DNA of 64,000 nucleotides from Pantoea cypripedii. GTDB lineage: Bacteria; Pseudomonadota; Gammaproteobacteria; Enterobacterales; Enterobacteriaceae. The notes beneath the pieces are model-generated. The model made no database searches, was not told where the DNA came from, and saw only the letters and a program-made list of their open reading frames with translations. This document shows positions 17,187-25,685 of this stretch, in pieces. The stretch's first letter is position 1. Each line of letters starts with the position of its first letter. Location: NCBI RefSeq assembly GCF_002095535.1, contig NZ_MLJI01000001.1:3638801-3702800 (forward strand), in the 5' to 3' direction. Both the position numbers and the translations under genes were made by a program.

Positions 17187-17783
17187 ATGTCATCTCAGAC
17201 ATCACATTATTATCAGCGCCAGCCAGACCGGGGCTGGGGCATCCTTGAGCACGGCAGCATTGCCCTGTTTACGGTTATCGTCATCTGCATTGTCGGGGCA
17301 CTTGTCTGGAGTCTCTCAGGCAAAAAGTCTGTTGCGGTGGAAACTTCAAATATCCAGACCGTTGTGACCAATGCCCAGCAGCTCAAGCAAACCCAGGGTG
17401 GGTATAACTTTACCAGTGGCACCTCCATGACCGGTACGCTTATCCAGCAGGGGGGCGCGCCGAAGGCTGGATGGACTATTCAGGGGACGGCCAGTTCCGG
17501 CACGGCGACGATGTGGAATAGCTATGGCGGCCAGGTTGTCATGGCACCGGTGGCATCAAATGGATTCAATAATGGTTTCTCCGTCACGACGCAGAAAGTG
17601 CCGCAGGCCGACTGTATTTCCATTGCCACTCAGCTCGGCTCCGGTGGCGCATTCAGTGCCATCAACATCAACAGCACCGACTACAGCGACGGCCTGGTCA
17701 GCGCCGAAGATGCCGGCAAAGCCTGTACCTCTGACACAGGCATGACGGGTAACAACACCCTGGTCTTCACGCACAACGGCTGA
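17187..17783 (+). CDS. pilS: PilS major pilin (prepilin)
   Basis: 198 aa type IVb prepilin with a 16-residue leader ending DRG. Cleavage after G16 gives a mature protein starting WGILE, with the conserved Glu at +5 and a hydrophobic helix (IALFTVIVICIVGALVW). The C-terminal part has two cysteines, C144 and C183, suited to the pilin disulfide loop. It polymerises into the thin pilus used for liquid mating or adhesion. The prepilin peptidase PilU is encoded two genes downstream. Confidence 0.95.
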   Translation: MSSQTSHYYQRQPDRGWGILEHGSIALFTVIVICIVGALVWSLSGKKSVAVETSNIQTVVTNAQQLKQTQGGYNFTSGTSMTGTLIQQGGAPKAGWTIQGTASSGTATMWNSYGGQVVMAPVASNGFNNGFSVTTQKVPQADCISIATQLGSGGAFSAININSTDYSDGLVSAEDAGKACTSDTGMTGNNTLVFTHNG

Positions 17784-17787
17784 TGAC

Positions 17788-18267
17788 ATGCTGCGCCTGA
17801 CTGCACTCCTGCTGTTTATCCTGCTTAGCCCCCGCGCGGGGGCATTCTGCTTTGACGCAGCAGGGGCAAAGTACCACATCGATCCGCTGCTGATTCAGGC
17901 CATTGCCACCGGCGAAAGCAGTCTGCGTCCGGGGATTACGAATGTTAACCGCGATAAAAAGACCGGGCGTGCGCTCAGCACTGATTACGGGCTGATGCAG
18001 GTCAATTCCTCACACATCCCGGGGCTGATAGCGCAGGGGGTTATCAGCAGTCCACAGGATCTGCTGACCCGTCCCTGTCTCAATGTGCAGATTGGTTCAT
18101 GGATTCTGGCGAAACATTTTCAGGTATGCGGCATCAGCTGGAACTGTCTGGGTTCTTACAACGCTGGTTTTCGTCAGGATCGCCACGAAACGCGCGAATC
18201 TTACGCCAACCGGATTTATGCCATTTACCGGCGCCTTTTACTGAAAGAACGGGGGATCAGACTGTGA
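17788..18267 (+). CDS. pilT: PilT lytic transglycosylase
   Basis: 159 aa with a signal peptide (LLLFILLSPRAGA) and an SLT (lysozyme-like) fold. The catalytic glutamate is E43 in ATGESSL; the second hallmark is YGLMQVN and the third is CLGSYNAG. It would open the peptidoglycan for pilus passage. This is the R64-type PilT, not the retraction ATPase of the same name. It overlaps the GTG of pilU by 4 bp. Confidence 0.93.
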   Translation: MLRLTALLLFILLSPRAGAFCFDAAGAKYHIDPLLIQAIATGESSLRPGITNVNRDKKTGRALSTDYGLMQVNSSHIPGLIAQGVISSPQDLLTRPCLNVQIGSWILAKHFQVCGISWNCLGSYNAGFRQDRHETRESYANRIYAIYRRLLLKERGIRL

Positions 18268-18920
18268 CGCTGCTGACGCTGAGTATGCCGTGGCCAACGC
18301 TTGGCATCATTTTTCCACTGAGCCTCGTTTTGTTTAATTTTATGGCGAGCCTCGTCAGTATTAACCTGGTGACATCGGGTAACTGGAACGGGCGCAGTTC
18401 TCCTGTGCCTCCGGCGATAGTCTGGCTATATGCCGCTGCTGTCAGTGTCATGCTGCTGGCACCCGCACCGGCGATGACGCGCCTGCTGTCATTTTTCATC
18501 AGCCTGTTTCTTTTCAGAATGACGCTTACCGATGCGCTGACGGGACTGCTGCCCCGCGAAATGACGGTGAGCTGTCTGACTGCAGGGCTTGCTGCCGCAC
18601 TTCTGCAACCGGGGTTTACGGAACATCTCCTTTCTGCGGTCATCGCGATGTTGATTTTCGGCAGCTGGCGATATGCCTCAACGAAGATTCATGGTCGCGA
18701 GTGTCTTGGGCTGGGCGATGTGTGGCTGGCCGGCGCCATTGCCGCATGGCTCGGTGGAACCGTTGGGCTATATGCCCTGCTGACCGGTGTTATGTTTTTT
18801 GTCCTGTGGCAGTTATCCGTCCGTCGCATAAGCGAGGGCGGGCCGATGGGCCCCTGGCTGTGTGCCGGTGCGATGTCAGTGACACTGCTTGAACTTTATC
18901 AGCCGCTTATTACATGGTGA
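18264..18920 (+). CDS. pilU: PilU prepilin peptidase
   Basis: 218 aa from the GTG at 18264, which overlaps the pilT stop and has GGGGA about 7 nt upstream; the longer frame from 18099 lies inside pilT. It is an A24-family aspartyl protease with about six membrane segments. The two active-site regions are MTLTDALTGLLP and GLGDVWLAGA. It lacks the N-terminal methyltransferase domain of PilD, as expected for R64-type PilU. It cleaves PilS and PilV. Confidence 0.92.
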   Translation: MTLLTLSMPWPTLGIIFPLSLVLFNFMASLVSINLVTSGNWNGRSSPVPPAIVWLYAAAVSVMLLAPAPAMTRLLSFFISLFLFRMTLTDALTGLLPREMTVSCLTAGLAAALLQPGFTEHLLSAVIAMLIFGSWRYASTKIHGRECLGLGDVWLAGAIAAWLGGTVGLYALLTGVMFFVLWQLSVRRISEGGPMGPWLCAGAMSVTLLELYQPLITW

Positions 18921-20143
18921 TGCCAGTGAACTCAATAAAAACAACCGATCGTGGCTGGGCTATTCTCAGCACGGGTGCGGCTTTAGTGATTCTGCTGCTG
19001 GTCAGCGTATGGGGATATTCGCTTATCAGCGACTGGATGCAGAAACGGACCTGGATGAATACCTCCGCGCAGGTGTCCCGCTTCACGCAGGCCGTAAAAA
19101 GTTATACCGGGCGTTATTACGATACGCTGCTCGCCAGCGCCACTACCACCGCGCCGGTCATTGTGACACCCACTATGCTGAAAAATACTGGTTTTCTGGA
19201 GCAGGGCTTCAGTGAGACCACCATTGACGGTCAGGCTTATTCCGCTGCGGTGATACGCAATGCTACCAACACCGACCAGCTGCAGGCGATGGTCTACACG
19301 CATGATGGATCTGCACTTCCGTTTCTTGCGCTGCGCCAGATATCAATGGATATATCCACCGGCATGGGTGGTTATGTCTGGACATCGGGTATTGCGACAG
19401 GAGCAATGGGAAGCTGGACCGTTCCTCTCGCACAGTTTGGTGTCAGCAGCACACAGGGGCATATCGCCACTCTGCTGACCGCTGACGAACTGGGCGTCTC
19501 ACGCGGTGAAAGTGACCGGCTTTACCGATTTTCGGTCACCGGCAAGCCCGATCTCAATACCATGCATACCAGTATCGATATGGGCGGCAATAACCTGAAC
19601 AATACCGGTACAGTTAATGCCGTAACGGGCGCTTTTAGCGGCAACGTAACGGCCAGTGGAAATATCACCGCAAACGGTACGGTGACGGGGCAGAACGTGA
19701 CTGCTGGTTCAAATGTCACTGCCGGTAATGCCATTACAGCCAATAACGATATTCGTTCTAATAATGGCTGGTTCATTACGCGGGACGGTAAAGGCTGGCT
19801 CGATGAGACCCACGGTGGTGGTTTTTACATGTCAGATAATGACTGGGTCCGGGCCGTCAATGACAAAAATATTTATACCGGTGGTCAGGTGCGTGGCGGG
19901 AGTGTGCGTGCCGACGGACGACTGTCCACGGGTGAGGTTCTGCAGCTTGATGGAGTCAACACGGCAGGCGCCGGTTGTTCACCAAACGGGCTGGTAAGCC
20001 GTGATGCAACTGGTGCCATACTTTCCTGTCAATCCGGTGTGTGGACCAGTAATTCAGTGAATGAGAAGAATATCATTGCGGCCTCAGCAAATATGACCCG
20101 CTTCGCAGGTGTCACAGCAACATGTCCGGCCCCCAAAAACTGA
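18914..20143 (+). CDS. pilV: PilV shufflon adhesin, current arm truncated by frameshift
   Basis: 409 aa minor pilin/tip adhesin. Its prepilin leader ends TTDRG and the mature start is WAILS, with Ser in place of the usual Glu at +5. A constant region with repeated GN-T/AGN-T units runs to the recombination site at 20026, which encodes CQSGVW. The variable tail ends early at CPAPKN. Immediately downstream another frame continues with no stop to 20295 (TGGGGNCVSPSGQ ... SYAVCE), typical of PilV tails. The frames meet at a C5A5 tract (20129-20138); one extra base would join them. The protein is therefore either truncated, phase variable, or affected by a sequence error. Confidence 0.88.
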   Translation: MVMPVNSIKTTDRGWAILSTGAALVILLLVSVWGYSLISDWMQKRTWMNTSAQVSRFTQAVKSYTGRYYDTLLASATTTAPVIVTPTMLKNTGFLEQGFSETTIDGQAYSAAVIRNATNTDQLQAMVYTHDGSALPFLALRQISMDISTGMGGYVWTSGIATGAMGSWTVPLAQFGVSSTQGHIATLLTADELGVSRGESDRLYRFSVTGKPDLNTMHTSIDMGGNNLNNTGTVNAVTGAFSGNVTASGNITANGTVTGQNVTAGSNVTAGNAITANNDIRSNNGWFITRDGKGWLDETHGGGFYMSDNDWVRAVNDKNIYTGGQVRGGSVRADGRLSTGEVLQLDGVNTAGAGCSPNGLVSRDATGAILSCQSGVWTSNSVNEKNIIAASANMTRFAGVTATCPAPKN

Positions 20144-20295
20144 CCGGTGGTGGTGGAAATTGTGTCAGTCCAAGTGGGCAGGGTTCGGTGTGGTTAGTAA
20201 CCTCTGTTCCGACAAGTGACTCATCCTGGTATGTCTATTGCGATTCAACCAAAGAACAGACGATTCAGGTCACAAGTTATGCGGTTTGTGAGTGA
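20144..20295 (+). pseudogene. Out-of-frame remainder of pilV tail A
   Basis: Open frame on plus that begins in the third reading frame relative to pilV and ends at the TGA 20293-20295. It encodes TGGGGNCVSP, a VWLVTS block, YVYCDST and SYAVCE, with three cysteines typical of a PilV lectin-like tail. It has no start of its own and needs a frameshift at the C5A5 tract to be read. Confidence 0.8.
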
Positions 20296-20297
20296 AA

Positions 20298-20413
20298 CTA
20301 GCTAGCTAGGACCAGAACCTCATCACCATTGCAGTCAACGGTTACCGTCTTGGGTGCGGAAGCACTGCGGATCTGTGTCTCAGTGGATGACCGTTTCCAC
20401 ACACCGGATTGAC
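20298..20413 (-). CDS. Alternative PilV C-terminal tail B (silent orientation)
   Basis: Read on minus from the second recombination site: CQSGVW followed by 32 residues ([10 protein letters not shown] ... DEVLVLAS) and TAG. It has no start codon or promoter of its own here; it becomes part of pilV only after inversion. The two convergent tails are separated by 2 bp. Tail B is shorter and has one cysteine, so the two PilV forms should differ in receptor binding. Confidence 0.8.
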
Positions 20414-20465
20414 AGTGATGTCTGGCAGCAATGTGATATCTTTCCCGATTTTTCAGGGGAATACG

Positions 20466-21626
20466 ATGGCGGTCAGGAACCGGATCAAAAAAATGCCGCT
20501 GGCTACCGCGCTGGATAAATATTTCACCAGCGTATCGGTGCACAAGCGGGGGCAGTTGCAGGAGTTTTACCGTATTAATGTCATCAAGCGCTCTGCGCTG
20601 GCGCTGAAATACATGGATGAGGTCACGTCCGTTGATATTGCTGACTATCGCGATACGCGGCTGAACATGGTCAGTTCCCGTACCGGGCGGAATGTCAGTC
20701 CCAATACGGTCAGACTGGAAATGGCCCTGCTGTCAGCCCTCTATAATCTCGCGCGTATTGAATGGGGCACCTGTTCACACAACCCCGTCGAACACGTCCG
20801 TAAACCCCCTCCGGGACCGGGTCGCACGCGCCGCCTGACGTCATCTGAAGAGCGCCGTATCGTCCGCGCGCTCCGGGCGAAAAACCCGCAGCTTCTCGCC
20901 ATCGTTCAGCTGGCGCTGGAAACGGCCATGCGCCAGGGGGAGATCCTGTCCCTGCGCTGGGAATATGTGGATCTGCATCTGGGCATCGCCCACCTGCCGC
21001 TCACCAAAAATGGCTCGGCCCGCGATGTACCGTTGTCCTGGAAAGCGCGGCAGGTGTTAAACGCGTTTGCAGGGCCGGTGTCAGGATCGGTTTTTGCCTA
21101 CACCTCCAATGGGTTTAAAAGCGCCTGGCGGGTGCTGCTGGCAGAGCTGGAGATTGACGATCTTCATTTTCACGACCTTCGCCACGAGGCCGTCAGCCGT
21201 CTGTTTGAGCTGGGCACCCTCAACGTCATGGAGGTGGCCGCTATCTCCGGTCATAAAAGTATGAATATGCTGAAGCGCTATACGCACCTGCGGGCCACCC
21301 AGTTAGTGAGTAAGCTCGATGCGCGGCGCCGTCAGGCGCAGAAGCTCGCCACGCTGTTTGTACCCTATCCGGCGGAGATAACGCACTCCGGAGGGGGCTT
21401 CACTGTGCGGTTGACTGACCTGGAGCATACCGCGGTCAGCGCGGAGAATCGTGAGGATGCCCTGAGAATGGCGGCTTCTGACCTCCTGCGCATCCAGGCG
21501 CTGGCGGCGCGTGCCGGCAAAAGGCTGCCGCCGCCCGGGGAGATTAGCGTGCGCGATCCGCATCGCGTGCTGATCAATCCGTTTATGACGGGGGATCCGC
21601 TGGCGGACAGCACCAGCCCGGCTTGA
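20466..21626 (+). CDS. rci: Rci shufflon-specific tyrosine recombinase
   Basis: 386 aa from the ATG at 20466, chosen for its CAGGGGA upstream site and because the family starts near here ([21 protein letters not shown]). An in-frame start at 20409 would lie across the recombination site. Catalytic residues are visible: R156 (AMRQGE), H236 and R239 (HDLRHE), H263 (SGHKS) and Y272 (KRYTH). A C-terminal extension of about 110 residues follows, as in R64 Rci. It should invert the adjoining pilV segment. Confidence 0.95.
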   Translation: MAVRNRIKKMPLATALDKYFTSVSVHKRGQLQEFYRINVIKRSALALKYMDEVTSVDIADYRDTRLNMVSSRTGRNVSPNTVRLEMALLSALYNLARIEWGTCSHNPVEHVRKPPPGPGRTRRLTSSEERRIVRALRAKNPQLLAIVQLALETAMRQGEILSLRWEYVDLHLGIAHLPLTKNGSARDVPLSWKARQVLNAFAGPVSGSVFAYTSNGFKSAWRVLLAELEIDDLHFHDLRHEAVSRLFELGTLNVMEVAAISGHKSMNMLKRYTHLRATQLVSKLDARRRQAQKLATLFVPYPAEITHSGGGFTVRLTDLEHTAVSAENREDALRMAASDLLRIQALAARAGKRLPPPGEISVRDPHRVLINPFMTGDPLADSTSPA

Positions 21627-21695
21627 CCGCAGGCGGAAATGTGTGGATTCTATAAGCGGTCCATATTGCAACGAACCTCTAATGACATTTTGATG

Positions 21696-21727
21696 CCGCA
21701 CCCGGGGATACCGGGTGCGGTTTTTTT
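21696..21727 (+). terminator. Rho-independent terminator of the pilus operon
   Basis: Perfect 10-bp stem CCGCACCCGG/CCGGGTGCGG (21696-21705, 21711-21720), 5-nt loop, seven T. The remainder of the 21627-21869 gap shows nothing else I can name. Confidence 0.92.
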
Positions 21728-21869
21728 GTCGTTGACTCCTGGCGAGGGACAACCTCTTGCCGGTGCTTCCGAAAATCTTCATAAACGGCTGATGAGTTAA
21801 TCATCGTCATCCGCCGCACATTTTTGCACCTTATGGCCGTTCTGCCGTGCAGCCATAAGGAATCTCTGT

Positions 21870-22721
21870 ATGTCACTCAGTCACGCTTCGCCCGACGGGC
21901 TGCTTCCGGAAACGCCTGAATCTCAGGGGCGCGTGCCGGAAGTCCCAGCCGTCGCGGCGGATATGCCGCGTCAGCGGTTTCCCTTCAATGCCCGGAAAAT
22001 CCTCCGCACCGGCGGTATCGTTCTGCTCACCCTGAGCCTCACCGGCGCCCTGACTGCGTTGGTCGTGATGGGCCGGGCGATGTCGGACCTGACCATCCGC
22101 GTCAACACGCTCGATGCCGCCTTCCGCAGCGGCCAGATTGGTCAGCTCACAACGAATGTGTCCGTTATGGAAGAGAGCCTTAAGGTGCTCGAACGGCAGG
22201 TCGCCACGCTCGGCTCACTGCCTGCGGCCGTCCGGTCTGCTGCTGATGAGCAGGCCAGCCTGAAAAGCAGCGTTCAGCAGATGCAGATGACAGACAGTGA
22301 AACCCGCCAGTCTGAGGCACTGCTGCAGACGCGCATCAGCGCGCTGGAACACGACGTTCAGCAGTCCTCGGCCGCGCTGGATGAAATCCGGCGGCAGCTG
22401 GCGCAGAAAGCCGCTGAGCCGGAAAAAAACCGTGCCGCCCCGGAGCCGGTAAAACCGCGGCCGGCGGTTGCCGCAAAAAAGACTGACCGGTCAGCCCGGC
22501 GGGTGCCGATGCCGGCTGCACCGTTTGTGCTGACCGGCATTGAGCGCCGCGGTGGTCAGACCTTTGCCGTCGTCATTCCCCGGGGGGCCTCGCAGATTTC
22601 GGCGATGCGCCTGCTTTCCCCGGGGGACGGGTTCATGGGCTGGACGCTGCGGTCAGTGGAGGGCAGCCGTGCGGCCTTCTTTACAGTGAACGGCCGCGAA
22701 CACCGGCTGCAGGCTGAATAA
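21870..22721 (+). CDS. Membrane-anchored coiled-coil ICE protein
   Basis: 283 aa with a TAAGGA ribosome-binding site. It has a short cytoplasmic N-terminus, one transmembrane helix (about residues 48-72), a long coiled coil (about 75-175), a Pro/Lys-rich linker, and a C-terminal domain (FVLTGIERRGGQTFAVVIPRG ... WTLRSVEGSRAAFFTVNG) that resembles the PilP/GspC homology region. Its position opens the transfer block after the pilus operon, as in SPI-7. It is likely an envelope-spanning link between the pilus and the T4SS; that is inference. Confidence 0.7.
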   Translation: MSLSHASPDGLLPETPESQGRVPEVPAVAADMPRQRFPFNARKILRTGGIVLLTLSLTGALTALVVMGRAMSDLTIRVNTLDAAFRSGQIGQLTTNVSVMEESLKVLERQVATLGSLPAAVRSAADEQASLKSSVQQMQMTDSETRQSEALLQTRISALEHDVQQSSAALDEIRRQLAQKAAEPEKNRAAPEPVKPRPAVAAKKTDRSARRVPMPAAPFVLTGIERRGGQTFAVVIPRGASQISAMRLLSPGDGFMGWTLRSVEGSRAAFFTVNGREHRLQAE

Positions 22722-22735
22722 ACGGAGAAAAATCT

Positions 22736-23458
22736 GTGATGAAACATACCTTAATGGCCTCAATGGTCGTGCTGCTGGTTCCGCTCACATCTTTCGCGGT
22801 CACGGTACAGACGCCGTCTGCGCAGAGCAGCGTGTCAGGGGTGAAGGAGTCCGTCACCGGCGTGCTGAATGCGCAGCAGCAGGCACAGCAGTGGGGCCTT
22901 TCCGACAGCGACTGGAGCCAGTATCAGACGCTGAAGAAGGGGGAGCGCGGCATTATGTCACCGGGCCTCGATCCGCTGACGGCGCTGGGTGTTGAGACCG
23001 GCAGCAGCGCGGAGCGCAGACGCCTCGCTGAACTCTGGGTGAAGCATGAGTATGCCCGTGCAGAGAAGGAAATGGCGTTCCAGCGTGAAATCAATGCCGC
23101 CTGGCTGCGCCTGTATCCGGAAACGCTCGCCGTCAACATGGGCGGCAATGTGGCCGGTATCGCACACGACACGCAGGGGCGGCTGGCCCTGTTTGTGAAG
23201 GAGATCTGTTCCCGCTGCGATGCGCGCCTGGCGGCCGTGCTGGCCGACGACCGGCCGGTAGATATTTATCTGGTCGGCGACAGCAGCGATGCGGCCATCC
23301 GCTCGTGGGCCATCCGGCACAACATCCCGGTGGATAAGGTGCGCAGCCGGCAGATAACGCTCAACCACGACGGCGGCCTCTGGCTGCGTTACGGGCAGGG
23401 TCAGATGCCGGTCATTCTGCAGCAGGGGGAAAACGGATGGCAGCTCGCCGCGTTCTGA
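22736..23458 (+). CDS. TIGR03759 family ICE protein
   Basis: About 240 aa, GTG at 22736 or ATG at 22739 after GGAG (22724-22727). Signal peptide (MVVLLVPLTSFAVT), then WGLSDSDWSQYQTLKKGERG, the hallmark block of TIGR03759 (PFL_4693). The C-terminal half (FVKEICSRCDARL, VDIYLVGDSSDAAIRSWA) looks like a thioredoxin-type fold with a CxxC motif (about residues 157-160). It is a periplasmic part of the conjugation apparatus. It overlaps the next gene by 22 bp. Confidence 0.88.
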   Translation: MMKHTLMASMVVLLVPLTSFAVTVQTPSAQSSVSGVKESVTGVLNAQQQAQQWGLSDSDWSQYQTLKKGERGIMSPGLDPLTALGVETGSSAERRRLAELWVKHEYARAEKEMAFQREINAAWLRLYPETLAVNMGGNVAGIAHDTQGRLALFVKEICSRCDARLAAVLADDRPVDIYLVGDSSDAAIRSWAIRHNIPVDKVRSRQITLNHDGGLWLRYGQGQMPVILQQGENGWQLAAF

Positions 23459-24051
23459 TGCTGCTGACGGCCGGACTCCTGTTCACGGGCAGCCCGGCTC
23501 AGGCCGCAGACCTGCAGGTTATTCCTGCTGCTTACCGGCAGATTGCCGCCGCTGAGCGGGTGCCGGCCGAGTCGCTCTATTCGTTGGCGATGGCGGAAAG
23601 CACGCGCCGGACCGCCTGGGGGGCAAAGCCGTGGCCCTGGACGATTAACGTGGCCGGAAAGGGGTATCACTTTGAAACGCGCGAGGCGGCCTTTACCGCG
23701 CTGCTCGGGTTTATGCAGCGCTGGCCGCTGAAGAACATCGATGTCGGCGTGGCGCAGGTGAACCTGGGCTGGAACGGGCAGTTTTTCCCGACGTACCGCG
23801 AGGCGTTTGATCCGTACACCAATCTTCGCGCGGCGGCCCGTATCCTGCGGGACTGCTACGACGCCCGGCCCGGCAGCTGGCTGCGGGCGGCTGGCTGCTA
23901 CCACCATCCGGCAGGCGGCGCGCACGCGGCAACCTATATGGCCATTGTGCGCCGCAAGCTGAGCCAGATAGCCATAACCGACACGCCGGCGGCCGGCGGC
24001 CAGCCCTTGGTGCTGGCCCGTAATTCTCTCACCTGGATTGAACCGCAATGA
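23437..24051 (+). CDS. Lytic transglycosylase of the transfer region
   Basis: 204 aa with signal peptide (LLTAGLLFTGSPAQA) and an SLT domain. The catalytic glutamate is E54 in SLAMAEST; GVAQVNLGWNG and AAGCYHHP are the other conserved blocks. This is the VirB1-like muramidase of PFGI-1-class ICEs and distinct from the pilus PilT above; both would cut peptidoglycan, each for its own machine. Its end overlaps the next gene by ATGA. Confidence 0.92.
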   Translation: MAARRVLMLLTAGLLFTGSPAQAADLQVIPAAYRQIAAAERVPAESLYSLAMAESTRRTAWGAKPWPWTINVAGKGYHFETREAAFTALLGFMQRWPLKNIDVGVAQVNLGWNGQFFPTYREAFDPYTNLRAAARILRDCYDARPGSWLRAAGCYHHPAGGAHAATYMAIVRRKLSQIAITDTPAAGGQPLVLARNSLTWIEPQ

Positions 24052-24575
24052 AAAACACGCTCCGTTATACCCTTGTTTTCACGCTTTTTTCAGGTCTGCT
24101 GACCGGTGCAGTGAGCGCCGGTGCCGCACTGACCGTGGTGGGTGACCTCGGCGGCGAGTCCACCGCGCCGCTGTTTGAGGCCGTCAACGCCGGTCCGGGT
24201 CAGACGTCGGAGGGGCCCCTGCTCCCGCCGCCGCCGGCATCCCTTTCCCTGTCGGATATGCTACCGGTCAGCACGCCCGAAATGTCTCCGGGCCCCGTCG
24301 CCGCACGGCCGCTGAACCTGCCCGGGATGCCGCCGGTGTTCGTGCTGGGTGACGATCCGGCCTCCCGCCAGTGGCTGCAGCAGCATGCCGCCGGCCTCCG
24401 ACGACTGCAGGCGACCGGCATGATTATCAGCGTCCGGGATGACAGCGGACTGAATGCGCTGCGACAGCTGGCGCCCGGGGTGGCGATGGTGCCCGTGAAT
24501 GGCGGCGATCTGGCCCGCCGGCTGGCGCTCGCACACTACCCGGTCCTGATCACCGCGACGGGGATATCACAGTGA
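24048..24575 (+). CDS. TIGR03765 family ICE protein
   Basis: 175 aa with a signal peptide (FTLFSGLLTGAVSAGA). Conserved features are LTVVGDLGGESTAPLFEA, the FVLGDDPASRQWLQQHAAGL block, and the C-terminal VAMVPVNGGDLARRLALAHYPVLI. They fit TIGR03765 (PFL_4695). It is a periplasmic protein of unknown mechanism that always sits between the transglycosylase and TraD. Tight overlaps on both sides indicate one operon. Confidence 0.87.
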   Translation: MKNTLRYTLVFTLFSGLLTGAVSAGAALTVVGDLGGESTAPLFEAVNAGPGQTSEGPLLPPPPASLSLSDMLPVSTPEMSPGPVAARPLNLPGMPPVFVLGDDPASRQWLQQHAAGLRRLQATGMIISVRDDSGLNALRQLAPGVAMVPVNGGDLARRLALAHYPVLITATGISQ

Positions 24576-25228
24576 TGCCGGTTTCGCTTATCGCTGAACT
24601 GGTCAGCCCTCACCGCGGGGCGTTCGCGCTGATGGTGGCGGGCATGGTGGTGCTGTTCCTGCTGCCTTTCACCCGTCGTTCCGTCAGTCAGCGACGGCAT
24701 CGCCGTTATCAGAAACAGGCCGCACGGGCGCTGCTCCGTCTGCCGCAGCTGCGTGACGATGCAGCCCGGATGGTCTGGCTGCGTAAGATGAACCCGTACG
24801 TGTTTGAGGAGATGCGGCTGACGGCGCTGTCCCGGCAGGGTCTGCGTATACAGCGTAATGCACGCTACAGCGGTGACGGGGGGGCAGACGGACAGGTCTG
24901 GGTAAACGGCCGCCGCTGGCTGATTCAGGCCAAACGGTACAGTGCCACCATCAGCGCCACGCACGTTTCCGCATTCGGACTGCTGACGGAGCGTGAGGGT
25001 TGCCCGGGGCTGTTTGTTCACACCGGCCGGACCGGGGAAGTGAGCCGTGAAGCTTTCCGCCGCTATGACAGCATCAGGCTCATCAGCGGCCAGAACCTGC
25101 TTTGGCTGCTTTCAGGCGATCGTCGCTGGATGGGCAGGCTGAGCGAAGCGTCACAACATCAGACATCCCCCTGCGACATGCCGGCCCCGCCATTTTCCCC
25201 ATCAGCCTGTCCCGGAAAGGAAATATGA
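24575..25228 (+). CDS. Restriction-endonuclease-like (Mrr-cat) membrane protein
   Basis: 217 aa. The N-terminal hydrophobic segment (LMVAGMVVLFLLPF, about 15-30) anchors it to the membrane. The C-terminal half has a PD-(D/E)xK nuclease signature: DGGADGQVWVNGRRWLIQAKRY, with D and the QxK pair. The nuclease fold is of the Mrr type. In this ICE class it sits just before traD; a role in processing transferred DNA is possible but not shown. Start could also be the GTG at 24572. Confidence 0.8.
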   Translation: MPVSLIAELVSPHRGAFALMVAGMVVLFLLPFTRRSVSQRRHRRYQKQAARALLRLPQLRDDAARMVWLRKMNPYVFEEMRLTALSRQGLRIQRNARYSGDGGADGQVWVNGRRWLIQAKRYSATISATHVSAFGLLTEREGCPGLFVHTGRTGEVSREAFRRYDSIRLISGQNLLWLLSGDRRWMGRLSEASQHQTSPCDMPAPPFSPSACPGKEI

Positions 25229-25229
25229 T

Positions 25230-25604
25230 ATGCGAAAAACCCATGCTTCTTTACCCGAACTTATCGGTGACATGGTGACCTCTGAGAGCGTACGTAAAGC
25301 CTTCAGGGTTGTTTGTGTCCTGGTGCACTGTGCGCTCAGAATGCTTATTCTGCGCCCGCTGATTCTGTTGTGCTTCATACTCATTGCGCTCATGGCCGTG
25401 GTGCCGCTCGCGGTCTTTGTCAGCGCGTCTTATACACCAGATGCGCTGGCTGCGGGTCTGTTACGGACTTTGCATCTCCTGCCGTATGCCTACACACCGC
25501 TGTGTCTTGCCGGCCTGCTCCTGGAGCTGGTTTATGCCATCCGGAGACTCATCCTGATGCCGGATTACTTCTCAGACAATGCCGGCAACAGAAGGGGGAG
25601 ATAA
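25230..25604 (+). CDS. Small membrane protein before traD
   Basis: 124 aa with two or three strongly hydrophobic segments (about residues 30-65 and 75-110). GGAAAGG lies 9 nt before the ATG, 1 bp after the previous stop. I do not recognise a named family. By position it is likely a partner of TraD or of the nuclease-like protein. Confidence 0.65.
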   Translation: MRKTHASLPELIGDMVTSESVRKAFRVVCVLVHCALRMLILRPLILLCFILIALMAVVPLAVFVSASYTPDALAAGLLRTLHLLPYAYTPLCLAGLLLELVYAIRRLILMPDYFSDNAGNRRGR

Positions 25605-25607
25605 AAT

Positions 25608-25685
25608 ATGGGTGACTTTCTGAACAAAACAGACGCCAGCCCGCCACCGTGTTATCAGGGACTGACCTGCAGGGGGGGGACATGA
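25608..25685 (+). CDS. 25-codon coupling ORF ahead of traD
   Basis: ATG at 25608 follows a GGGGGAG site (25592-25598), and the TGA overlaps the traD ATG as ATGA (25682-25685). Its composition (PPPCYQ) is not membrane-like. It may only couple traD translation to the upstream gene. Protein-level function is unproven. Confidence 0.35.
   Translation: MGDFLNKTDASPPPCYQGLTCRGGT

Larger units (their letters stand above)
20026..20415. other. Two-site shufflon (invertible pilV 3' segment)
   Basis: The 20-mer CTGTCAATCCGGTGTGTGGA occurs at 20026-20045 on plus and at 20396-20415 on minus. It is very close to the R64 sfx core (GTGCCAATCCGGTNNNTGG). The 350 bp between the sites hold two convergent tails: the one now joined to pilV, and an alternative on the minus strand. 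Inversion by Rci would swap them. Confidence 0.93.
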
